A stretch of DNA of 64,000 bases from Paracentrotus lividus (taxonomy: Eukaryota > Echinodermata > Echinoidea > Camarodonta > Echinidae). Made by a program: the position numbers and the translations under genes. The notes under the pieces are model-generated. The model did no database searches. It worked only from the letters and a program-made list of their open reading frames with translations, and was not told where the DNA came from. Positions 20,560 through 32,600 of this stretch are shown here, one piece after another (within the stretch, counting starts at the first letter, position 1; each line of letters starts with the position of its first letter). The stretch covers positions 17,855,824-17,919,823 of the forward strand of contig CALNVZ010003430.1 in NCBI GenBank assembly GCA_940671915.1, given 5' to 3'.

Positions 20560-23434
20560 AATTGGGGGAATATCAATTTAAAAAATTCTAAAAGAAAGAC
20601 AAGGCATCAATCTTGTTTTTTTAAATATGTGGTTCAAAATATAATGTCAAACGTTTTGATACTAGGCTCTAGTTAGTGCTACCTAATTTTTCTCTTGAAC
20701 ACGGGCGTCGGGTGGGCATTTATTTTCCAATCTATCCGACTTAATTTATTTATAGCCACCTCTAACAAACAACTAATTCAATTTACAAGCCTTTTTGTAT
20801 ATTTTATATTAATTAATGATTTGTTTGTCGATCATTCTTTATATCATCTTAAAGGGCAAGCTTTTTTCTTTATGAGAGGAAATGATGAGCATCTCCAGTG
20901 ATATTTTTTTTATTTTTTTATTTTTTTTATAAACCCTAAATTGAATTTTAGAAGTGGGGGCTATCAATTGCACAAAAAAAAAAAAAAGCTGTTTCATTTC
21001 ATTCCCCAAAACTGTTTCCTTTATTATACTTTTCAAAATATGTAATGGGCAAAAAGGTGCCTGTACAAGGGCGCCAGGATGATTGGCCCGAGAAGATAAA
21101 TTTATTTGTGCTATGTCTGCCAGAATGGTTTGCCTTATTGCAAAGGCCCTCAGATCATGTTAATATTCGGTTTGAATACAGGTTTTTTTCCCCCATACTT
21201 TATTTATGGTTTCGCTGGATAACCACGACCTCTTAATTCCCCTTAGTAATATTTTTTTCGGGGGGGGCTCCATGTCTTGCTGAAGGCCCTACTTTTGTTT
21301 TGGGACCTTTATGACATTACTCATTTATGAAGTATACACGAAACATGTAAACAATTAAACAGTATTAATTGGGTGATATCTAATAATTCTTTTCTAAAAA
21401 AAAAACCAACACAACAACAAACAAAAAACATACAAACCGACGGTGCAGCCAGCGCTCCGGGCGTGAATAAAGCCTTATCAGTTGTCACGACCGGACATTT
21501 TTTCACAAATTCAAGGTAAACGGCGTATAACAAGTTAATTATGTTGACTATAATTTAATTTATTATGACTGTGTTATGGTGAGGCATATTCTGGGGCGAG
21601 CCCCCCCCCCCCCCCCCCCCGGGAAGGCGAGCAATGGGTTGCCACACGACCGTAAAGTATAGGGGTGTCAAAATGACCTTTAACTTAGGGCGCCAAATTG
21701 ATCAAAAGAAACAGGAGGAAAAGGGGGAAACCCTTCAATACCTGATAGACCGATCAAGCCTACCCCTATGGCTGGTACATGACTTTCATGACGGTGTGTA
21801 AGTCCGATTTTATTATTATTATTTTTTTTTTAATTAATTAATTAATTATTTTATTTAACTTCTAGGCTACTTTTAAAAAAAATGACAATGTTCACAACAA
21901 ATAGCATATTCATAAGCCAAGAACTTTTGCCTCGCGTGTCATGTAAAAAATATTTTAATAATCTCCCAGTATTATAATCCGAGGTGCTAAAAACATTCGG
22001 ACACGACGGACATTCTTGCAGTCGTCACGGACCGGTCACGGACGGACATCATATTCATAAAAAGGCTGTTGCAGAAATCACCCAAAAGACCCAATGATAA
22101 TTTTTTTCATAATAAAAAAATTTACTTCCATAATTCCAACAACACCGCTTTTTACGTTTTCAAGTCAAACATGGATCCAGGGAGTCCGAGAGTGGTGGGT
22201 CAATTAAGTCCCCCCCCCCTCCCCCCCCCCCCCCGACAACAACAAAATGAATGACCTACTCCAAAGACCTACTCAACATGCCCAATTAAAAGGCTGTTTT
22301 TAATATAGGATTTATATTGAGACGGTACGCAAGGTTTCTATTTTTTTCACACCTATACACCTCCTACCTCCCCCCCCGCCCGCCCCCCCATCCCGACAGA
22401 GAGCAATTTTGACCGGTTTTGATATCTCCCTTTGGGTCGCGCTCGTCGATCATGCAATCTGGGGTGAACGCAAATCTAAAATCTCAGTTTAGAGATCTCA
22501 TTAAAGATTTAAAAAATCAGGAAATCATGGATCCGCGTCTGCATAAGTTACGAAAAATGAAAAGGTTCCCAAATGAGTTGTACCATAATACAATGGCAAG
22601 TTTCGTGCAACAGGTTCCATCATAAAACTGAATATGAATAATAGATATCTTGTTACAAAGATGTGAAGTGCAGTAGCTTTTTCTTAAAAATATTATATTT
22701 TTCCACAACCGTTGGGTAAATTGCTGAGTATTTTCAAACAGGTCTAAATACATAACGTATAATGTACAATTTTTTTAGTTAGGTTATCAAGCTTCAATAC
22801 CGTTAAATACCACTTTGAGATCAAAATAGTCTGTTTTACACTTGCTTTGAATTATAGGGAAATGAATTCCTGGTTAAAAAAAAATATATATCTTATAAAA
22901 ATATTTTCTTTGACTCTCTGTATGTTTGTAAACTTTGTAAAAAGTCGCCGCTTGTAAGTCGAGATTCGAAGTTGATGAGTTTATGGAATGATTGTGAGGC
23001 ATTATTTGAGATTTTGCCCGTAAAAAAAAAACACAGTTTATTTCAAGGATTTATCATTATTGCACATTTTTGAAATATATATTTTGATAACTTGAGATTT
23101 TAGTCTACATCCTTAAAATATTTTCATATCTTCATATTTATGTCTTTATATCTTTATATCTTGATGTGAAATTTTCACCCCATCCATAGGCACGGATCCA
23201 GGGGCGGAGGGTGCGGGCGCCCCGTAACTTGCTATAAAATGTAACATTCCTTTTGCACAAGGACCCTTTTTGTTTTGTTTTGTGACCACCCCCGTAAGAT
23301 ACTGAAGAACCTGTAATATAATGATGACCTTCTTGACGACCGAAGACTAAAACATTTTTAACACCTACCCACCCCCGCCGCCTATCGCGTGACATGGAAG
23401 AAGTTTGAATAACCTCTGATGATTATACATAATT

Positions 23435-23499
<65 letters not shown>

Positions 23500-25740
23500 T
23501 GGTGAGAAAGAGTGAGCGAAATTATGAAACATTTTGGCCAGCGTGACATAAAACTTGATTAAGTGATTTTTTATTGAACTTAAGATGGTCGCCGGAGCAA
23601 ATGCCATAATGGCCATAGACCCTTCAAAATTCTCGTGATAATAACTAAGGCGGGAAAATAAGGGGCGGGAAAATGAGGGGTCGCCAGGCGTTTCACCTCG
23701 GCCTGCGGCCTCGGAGAAACAAATCTGCACTCGGGATAATTTAGAATGTGTGGTACTTATAATCCAGTATATTGCGCGATAGATTGTACACTATTTATAT
23801 ATTATGATAAATTTTCACTATATATTTGTTGAGATAAAGTTTTCCTCATGACTTCCCCTCAGTTGAACTGATGGAAATATGTTATTGCATCTATGCATAT
23901 TTCATATAATGAGAAATTGTAATGACATATCAAAAGAAAAGTGACATTTTACACAGTGTGGTGGGGGGGGGGGGGGGGGGGGGGGGGGTCCGCGCCTGTT
24001 TATTGAATTTCAACATTCATGAATATCTTCTTTCTACACTGAAAACCCACTTAAAATGTTTGTTTTTTGTATTTATACATGGGATGCTGATTTCACAATA
24101 TTTTTATCAATGTAATAGCAATTATTGCCATCAATATAGTTGGGTAAAGTTATGAGGAAAACAGATTTTCTTCAAACTTTTTTTTGATCCGTTTTTTTTT
24201 TTTCTGCTCTTGATAAAAACAGCTTTTGGGTCCGGATTTCCCCTTTAAACTAGGCCGAAGCATCTTCATTGTAACGTTTTTTTTTTCTATAAAGATTTAA
24301 TATTGGCGCTTATTGGAGACTCATTTCCCCAAGGTTTGATCGAGCAAAAAGTGCGGCGCGGCAGGTGTTTTTTCTGTAATAGCATTTGTCAAGGACGTTT
24401 TTGTTAAATGTTTAATTAATGAAAGAATGTTAACATACCAAAAAAAGACCAGGAAAAAAATATTGTTTATTTAGATGTTTAAAATAATAATATACACTAA
24501 TGTGTGTAGAATATGAGGAAAAATCTTTAAAAAAGACAAGAGGGTTTGAGTTTATAAATTCACAGCGTCTTTTTTCAAGCTAATGACAGCCTCTGTGAAA
24601 TTTGTCTGCTTTCTCGAAACTGATGCTATGACAACATCACGGATTCGGGTACGTTTCCGTATGGTGAGTAAATATTTATCGTATAATTAAATTGACTGGA
24701 AATGATAAAATGTAAATAGTATGATCTTCTTACATTATCAAATGTGTGTTTATTTTTCTTTAAAAGTGATAAAACTCGGTGTGTGTCCAGAGACTTTAAA
24801 ACAATTTATTTAATTACAGTCCCACTCGCTGAACTTCATGTGAGGTGTACACAAGAAGTGTGGGTACTAATCCATCCCCACACAGTCCACGCGACAAGGA
24901 TATGGTTTCGGCGACGCTCATAAAGTTCAATAAGTAGGACATAATTTAATGCATTATGTAATTGAGTTGTTGCTTTTTTTGGGGGGGGGGGTCACTTACA
25001 CATTAGATCTACACAATTTGCTGATATAGGCCTAGATATTTGTTAGGCTTTAAATTAATTCAAGGCTGGGCCAAGGCCACTTAACATTACACTTAAGTGA
25101 CTTATGCATGGTCAATCATAATTGACCTTGCACTGGGAAGTACCTTATTGCAGCAGTTTTCTTCCAATGGAAAGTCAATGCAGAAGTGTCTTGAGCAGCT
25201 CCCAGCCTGGCAGCCAAGTCAAGGTGGCATATCCAAAAAAGGGTCTGAAAATTCTACTTAAACAAAATCAAAAATATCTAATGGAAAAATTATATTGCAA
25301 TGAGACTAAGTTAGATCTATAGATTATCTTAAATTATTTTGAGGTAGGTTTAAAGCTGGTTTTGCTAATTATTATTGAGAAGTTTCCTCAGCAACCAAGA
25401 GGGCGACAGACAGCCATTTTTCAGTACTGACTGATGTTGGTTTGCAGCTGTATGTGGGCCAAGGCAGAAAATCTGATTTTGGAATCTAACGTTAAATCAT
25501 GTAAAAAAATTAACTAGTCTAATCTTTAGAACAATCAATTTTATTGAATGATAAATTGATGTCATTAATTTTGTTTCTTGCATCCTTTATTCCAAAGAAT
25601 ATTTCATATTCTTCTGTAGCATCAGCAATTTCCCGTACATTATTAGTTGAACCATCTTCAAAATAAAATTAAAAACCAAAACCACTTCAAATTGATAGTA
25701 ATACTGATAGTAATTCGGGGGTCTCTTCTGCAAATCTACA
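20560..25740. other. Intergenic region between ATP5MF and CCDC33
   Basis: No protein gene supported. Contents: poly-C/poly-G tracts (21601-21620, 22209-22234, 23960-23989, 24980-24990), a 62-T tract at 23437-23498, an AATT-rich patch near 21830, and repeat-like GC-rich ends (GGATCCAGGG at 22174 and 23197). A possible first-exon donor ATG|GTGAGT near 24663, followed downstream by the acceptor at 25741, could mark a CCDC33 5' exon (weak). Confidence 0.45.
23437..23498. repeat. 62-base poly-T tract
   Basis: Uninterrupted T run. Could be the poly-A tail of a retroposed sequence on the minus strand, although no clear element body adjoins. Run length in an assembly is unreliable. Confidence 0.7.
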
Positions 25741-25769
25741 GGAGTGGTGACGATCAAAATCCAGAGCAG

Positions 25770-25817
25770 ATGAAGAGGCAAGTCTTGGATATCGACCATG
25801 AGTCCTGCAGCAGATAA
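25770..25817 (+). promoter_or_regulatory. Short upstream ORF overlapping the CCDC33 start
   Basis: An ATG at 25770 opens a 15-codon frame ending TAA at 25815-25817, out of frame with and overlapping the main start codon at 25798. If the 5' UTR is as inferred, scanning ribosomes would meet this first. Its effect on translation is inference. Confidence 0.4.
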
Positions 25818-26697
25818 CAACTTTGTCTTCTCCTTTAAACTCTATGATGTCCTCATAAACTCTCCTGGCAAGATCTTCCTCAGGCTCACCATCTTGGCTC
25901 CATCCACAAAGGGTCTCCTAAAGGAAGTAGTCTACCAGTCAGCAAAGTCGGAAGAAGAGGTCAAAGGTCACATATTCAACACTGATGTGGTGGCCATAGC
26001 TGCGGGGGATCAGAATGGGTACCACTCGTTTTCAAAGAATGATATCAATTTCTATTTGCCAAAAGGTAATTGTTCCAATACACTCTTACATTTATTAGCT
26101 CAATATACTTTTCACTTCTTCCGGATACAAGGCCTCCTTCAATCCTGAAGATTTGTGCAAAGATTTTCTTTAAAAGTCCAAGAGATGTAGATTCATTGCA
26201 CATTTAATGATAGGTTTATTACTAAATCAACCAGAATGAAAACAACTGAATGAAAGGATTTTGGTGTTAGTGCAGTTTAGCATCCCGCTGCAAGAAGGGA
26301 AAGGGTTGATGGCGACGTGAAGGGATAGGGTTGACGGCGACCCCCACGCATTAGGGTTAGGGTAGGGTGGTGTTAGGGATACCAAACTGCACTAGCACCA
26401 GGATTTTTAAGTTTACTTGTACACATCCCAACTGCTTTTTTATTTTAAATTATCAATCCCATCCATACAGGCTTGTGCAAAGATGAGAGAGGAAAAGATG
26501 TGACACTTAACATAGAGGCATGGGACAAGACAAAGAATACAAAGATTGCTGAGTCATCGTTTCTTATCTATCCAAGAGATAACACTTCAGAGGCAGCTAC
26601 ACATGATGATATCTACAGGCAATCGGGAGATCTTTTACTCATTAAGAATCTTCAAGAAGAGTCTATTGTAGTTCAACTTGGCAAATTGAAATATGAA
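25798..26697 (+). other. CCDC33: CCDC33 exons 1-2: N-terminal C2-like module
   Basis: Residues 1-165. Alternating hydrophobic strands (FVFSFKLYDVL, KIFLRLTILAP, VTLNIEAWD, ESIVVQLGKLKYE) give a beta-sandwich pattern like a degenerate C2 domain. I see no clear set of calcium-binding aspartates, so calcium binding is doubtful. Exon 1 starts downstream of a good acceptor (AG at 25740-25741), so a 5' noncoding exon probably lies further upstream. Confidence 0.7.
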
Positions 26698-29600
26698 GTA
26701 AGTATAAAGGAGTTTATCTTTGAAATTCTGGAGCTGGAATAGGGAGGCATTTATTATTAAATGGAATCCAAACTTTTTAGCAAGTTGAATAATATAAAGA
26801 CAAAAAAAAAAATAACATCAATTTTGGTTGGTGAAAGTTTGAACAAACTCAATCAAATACACATTTTAAATCCAAATCTATAGTTTCATGTTTGCTCTGT
26901 AAAAAAAAAAATGAGTACAAATAGTAATGGGAAAGTATTTGAAAATTTATTATTTTGCCAATTTGATATGATGCATCACAAATGTAGGATTGTAGGCCCT
27001 GATTTGTAGGCCTTCATAAAAAACAATGTTTTAATCATTGATTGAGCTACCCTACTGAAACTGAAAGAAGACAAATAATTTTTTTTTTAAATGGTAATTT
27101 TCCTTAAAGGCCCTGGTCCCACTGGCGGGAGGATTAATTACGCATGAGTTGCGTATACAAATTTCGTTCATCCGCAACAAAAAACAAAAACAAAACAAAC
27201 AATCCGCAATTCATCTGCAAATCATCCTAAAAAGCCAGTGGGACCGCACCTTAACCTGAGATGGGCATGCCATTGTTTCACAGCAGTCTAAAGCTTGTCA
27301 CTTTTTTAAACTGTGATTGCCAGAAACATTTAGTTGATGTAGATGAACTAAGTTCATAAATAATAAAAGATAGGTGGTGAACAAGTTTTAATGGATTGTA
27401 TAATGTGAAAATGGTTAAATACACATCATGTAACATATATTGTTAAAAATCTTGATTGTAGGATCTCTTCTGAATTCCCCATCTGCATTTTAATTCATTC
27501 TACTGAATCCACTATCTTTCAGGCAAGATTGCGACTGCAAGAGTCTCCATCACCTATCCCCTCCACTCCGTCCCCTCTCCCCACCCCTACCATGATACCT
27601 ACCCCACAACCACAACCCCTACCAGAAGTGGAACCAAACCCCCCACCAGCAGATGAAAGTGAATCTCCCCCTGTACGAGAGCTGGAGCCAGAGCCGGTCC
27701 CCAACCAGCTCACACCAACACCTCCTCCTATACCACCCGTGGTAAGTTTTTATTTACAATGTATATATTTTACTGCTCTCTTAGAAATATACGTGGTACA
27801 TTTATTTTCACAGATTTTGCGCAAAGATTAGCAGGTGCGAATTCTGTGGCTTTGTATAGGTTTCCCACATAATGGCCATGAATTCAGCGCTCCGGAGAAA
27901 TAATGTAGATGTGTGTAATTTTGATTATTTCCTAGTTGCACAAAATTAAGCACAAATTTTGTTTTTCAAAAGCAAATTATGCAAAGCAAAGTACATCAGC
28001 AATGAAAATCTTTTGGCTTTAATTTGGTAACACAAACACACATTTGAAAAGATTTCATACCTAGATTATTTTTTCCCTGACTGTACCATTGTTTTCATAC
28101 AGTCTGTAATGATAATTACCTACAGTGTTCCTCTCTACCTCTGATTTGCCAATTTTCTAGGTGACCTTTGACCCTCCTAAACGTCGAGGACCTAGCAGAC
28201 CCTCAGGTATGGTAGCCCTTCCAAACCAAGAGGACGTACTGGTTATCGTCCATGCTGCCAGTGGATTGACAGCTCTTCAAAACAACTCCACCCCTCGTCC
28301 TTATGTGCTAGGGTGAGTGGGTTTATATCCACTTGGTCTAACAGTAGTTGATACAATTCTCTGATTGTCGAATACCATGGGCTATTTGGTCTAACTTCCG
28401 CTTCTTCCCATACATACTTGGTATTATTCTCACTTTATCTATTGACCACTTGGTCCATTGTCAGTTTGTTTAATAGCCATATTGTCTAATTGCATTTTTG
28501 TTAAATTCCCAAATGAATATTTGGTCTATTACCAGTTTGTTGCATGAATCTACTTTTGTGTGTCAAATTTCAACAGAAAGAAGAGCACACTAGGTACGAC
28601 ATGAAACCATATACATAAATGTATATTTATTTATCTTTTCTTTTTCTTCAATGTTTCCTGTAGCCATCTATCAAAGTAGGGCAGTATATTAATCTGATGT
28701 CAACTTTTTATCTGGTGTTTTAGGAAAATTGAAGCTGACTCTACCAAAGGCAAGACAGCTGGACCCCATGTGAAGTCCCCTTGGCAGAGCACTCACTCCA
28801 CTGTGGATCCTACTACTAGCCCTCTATGGGAAGATGTTATATGCTGTAAAATACCTGCTACAAACACCACATCCACACAGTCTGATGGTAAGACTATGCC
28901 TACAGTCCACTCCCATTTAAAAGAAGTACTCGGGAGAAAGCCATTATCTTGGCGTATAGCAAAATCTTGTATAAAAATAAGAAAATAGAAAAATAGGAAG
29001 TATAAGGAAAGCGAAAGCAAGGTAAAAGAAAATAAAAACAACATTTTATGCTCCTTATACTTTTATTTTCTCACATTTACAAGGGTTCAACTTTGTGACG
29101 ATCCCCATTTCTCTTCCTCTCTTCCTTTGCAAATTTCTATGCACTTTAGTATCATGATAACCAAGCGTTTCTATATTTTGATTCTGTAGTGTTATTGTTC
29201 ATAACTTAGATAACTTCAGAAAGAGAGTAGTTTTGAAAATCTTGATTTTACTGCAATACATACTGTACATATACATTCTCACTTAACTGTGCATATCAAA
29301 ACTAAAGCTACCATCATGATTTTCAAATTTCAGATACTTTTAACCTTGCCTTTGCTCTTGTGTGCTAAATCACACTTCAAATGCTACTTTACTGCACTAA
29401 TATGCCTCATATGTATGAAACTTTGTTCTGAAATATGCATGTAACCATATAATCTATTAATTTCTTACAGTGCTAAAACTAAGGATTGTTGACCAACCTA
29501 CTAAGATTGAGATCTCCACCTTTGAACTTCCACTCTCTTTGCTCGAACCTTTTCACCATTACCACCTTGACCTAGTACAGGTAAGATTTGTTCTTTAAAG

Positions 29601-32600
29601 ATAAACGTGAGTTGTGGTAGTATGAAAAAAATAATGTCCCACAGAATTCAAAGACGTTTACACTGAATGGGTGGAACTGGAAAAAAATGATAATTGCCAA
29701 ATAATTTTGGTAGAAAATGTTCCATAGCTGATAAAAAATTTGTTGAGACTTCAAAACGTCACCTCACACAGTTTTGCAGCGATACTGAAGGCATATTAAA
29801 CAGTTGCATGCCCACATTTTACCCTGTAACTATGCGATATCGTGTGTGGGGAGTTCTAGCGAGATAGCGGAGTTATGAGCTGCCTCAATTTGACTATCCT
29901 GAAAGCTATTTTGTTGTATTGTATCACTCTTTATGTATTTTGTATTGTTTTCACTGATTGAAATGGAATGGAATGAAATGAAATTTACAAGCTATTTAAT
30001 TTTAAAAAATGCCTCATGGAGTTTTTTTTTTTTTTAAGATAAAAAAAAAAAGCCAGATTGAAAAGAACCCTCTTTGGTAACCTATATGGTCTGACTAACA
30101 TGACAAAGAGAGTACATTAACTGAATAGATCAATGTCATACTCTACTGAACAAAACAAAACCATGTCTATCATTTATATGCATCCAGGCTGTACCTTTAT
30201 CATCCAGTGCAATCCATCTCTATGTTACTGTCTATCGCAAGCAAAGCTCACTCCCGGAGAGCGGTGATTTCTCCTTCCATGGTCTGGAAGTCAGACTAGT
30301 ATCCTTGGACCATCGTCTGTATGATGCCATGGGCTCCATTATGGCTGTTGCTAAGATTGTTCCTGACTATCAGAAATACAGGTTTGTTTTCTTTGTGTTG
30401 TTAAAAAAATTGTAAAATGAGTTCTAATTGCATTACAGAAAAAGTGGAATTCAAATGGATAGTCATTTTTGTCAGTGGGAGCAACCATTAATTAAGTGCA
30501 GCATTTCAAAGTTCAAGCTTTCTCCTTTCATTTGGCATCAAATGCATTTTAAAAAAGCCATGCATAGATGAGGAAAAGGTTTTTGAAAATGAATTGTGAA
30601 ATTCGGTTTGCACCAAATGAGTGGGCAGGAAGCAACAGCCTTGCCTAAGAAAGAGAAGGTTGATTAGTATTTCTTTTATATTCTTTGTTAGTTTCTTTTA
30701 TTAAATCTGCCAGTGATAATGAATAAAAAGAGATTAAAACCTTCTACACAGAATTTTTAAACTCATTAAATGTTTTTCAGAGATGCATATCGAGATCACA
30801 CTCATCTGCTGAGTGTGGAACCCTTGTCTGTTGAGCTTCCCGTCCCACATCCTTCTTCATTCCTGACAACTAGCAGAGGCAAACACCAGGGCTACTCACA
30901 GGTAAAGGTCCCTTCAACCCATATATCACAGGAATTATTTACAGACTTATTTGATCAGCTTTTCTTCTGCAAATTAGCAACACCGGTATTTTCAATTAAG
31001 TATTTGATACATTACCCAGTTTGAATTATTTGTGATTGACAATTCTGTTCTTTTAATTTCTGACTCCAAACTCTAAATGATGGATCCATAGTGTGCAAAA
31101 AACTTTTTTTTCGGTGTGCTGATGTATCTGGAATATTTTTTAAAGTTCAGATTTGAAAGTCATTGAGTCAAACCACTTGATGTGGAATATTGTTTTAAAT
31201 AGGGGAAGTCAACCCTGACATTAGATTTAGTTTGATAGAAGCAGAAAAAGAGAAACACAGTTTGGTTTAGAGAAAATCCATCAAAGGACAGTGAAGTTGA
31301 AGTTGTGGAAGTTAAAGATTCTGCTTTTGTGAAGTTAAAATTACATAAATTATACTATAATTGATAATAATCTTATTTATTTTCTGTCATGAGAGAGAGA
31401 GAGAGAGAGAGAGCACGCGTTCACTATTTATAATATTTTTTTGAATTTATTTATACAGCTCTGGTTAGCTGATGTGTCTGATATAATGCAGCCTAAGTGG
31501 GATCACTCGTTTATTTTCTGTCATGAAAGGGAGCTAGCATCCATGTTTGTCAGTACAGCAGCTGTGGTTGTTGAGCTCTATGATGTTAATTCAGGTAGGG
31601 TCTTGATCATTTGTAATATTAATTATAATTATTATTATTAAAAATCATCTTTCCAGTTAAGTTATCAGTTATTTCAAGTGCCTTACAAGGTATTATATAT
31701 CAGTCATTGAATGTGAATGTTTTCTGTTGCAGTTCGTTATGATGGTCATGGATAATGTTTCAAATATAATAATAATATTAAGAACAACGATTTTCTAAAT
31801 CTCTAAATTGGCAATGTGATGAGTGTATCACTCCTTGTTTTCCTGTGCAAATATCATTCATATTATTCATAGATAATTAGTTTTCCATTACGTCAATCCC
31901 TCGTTTGCAAGCCTACCCCCAGTTCGAGAGCTGAGCTCAGGTGTCGGACCCCCTTATAAAAAATCCTCGTTTGAAACTATTTCCAAGCACTATCGGCCCT
32001 GCATGGCCAGATAATCCCTGTTATCAAACTTTGCAACTCCACAGGCCAGCTTGAGCGTTGAGCCAGGGGTAAAAGATAAACAACAGCTGTGATGTTACGT
32101 AATAGTAGCTCTGCCTATGAGTAGGCCCTTCAAAATAAAATGATTGTATTTGATATATTTCAAGTTTTCACAGGCATATTATATTTAGAAATCAAATGTT
32201 AATTCGTTTTCCATTTCAAACGAAGAAAATCGACCTCGGAATAAGGAAAGTACAAGAATAAAAAACTAATAAAAATGTATCGATACAGACATCTTGATCG
32301 TTTAATGTAAACAATGTTGGCCCCCAGCTGTGACCTTGGGTGACCACTGTTTGGACCGAGGTCAAGGAACAGATGTTTTTTAGATAGATATCTGATTGAG
32401 GTGTTTGTCACACCAGGGTCTCCTATCACGTCCCTGGTCACACTTGGAAAAGAGAACTAATAAGAGTTGCAAGAAGGGGGTATACTGTTCTCAAACGGAC
32501 TGCGTTCGTCATGTTCTTCAAAAGAATTCAAAAGTGAGAGGAAATATTTGGCTACCTTTCATAGGAGAACCTGATTAATTTTTGGTAAAAATGATAATTA

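Noticed and set aside
22419..22625. 68-codon plus frame (DLIKDLKNQEIMDPRLHKLR)
   Set aside because: Looks protein-like, but no family recognised and no neighbouring exons found; insufficient for a gene call.
23365..23730. 121-codon minus frame with poly-K
   Set aside because: Poly-K comes from the 62-T tract; low complexity, no domain.
27519..27713. Gly/Ser-rich minus frame
   Set aside because: Antisense shadow of the proline-rich CCDC33 exon 3.
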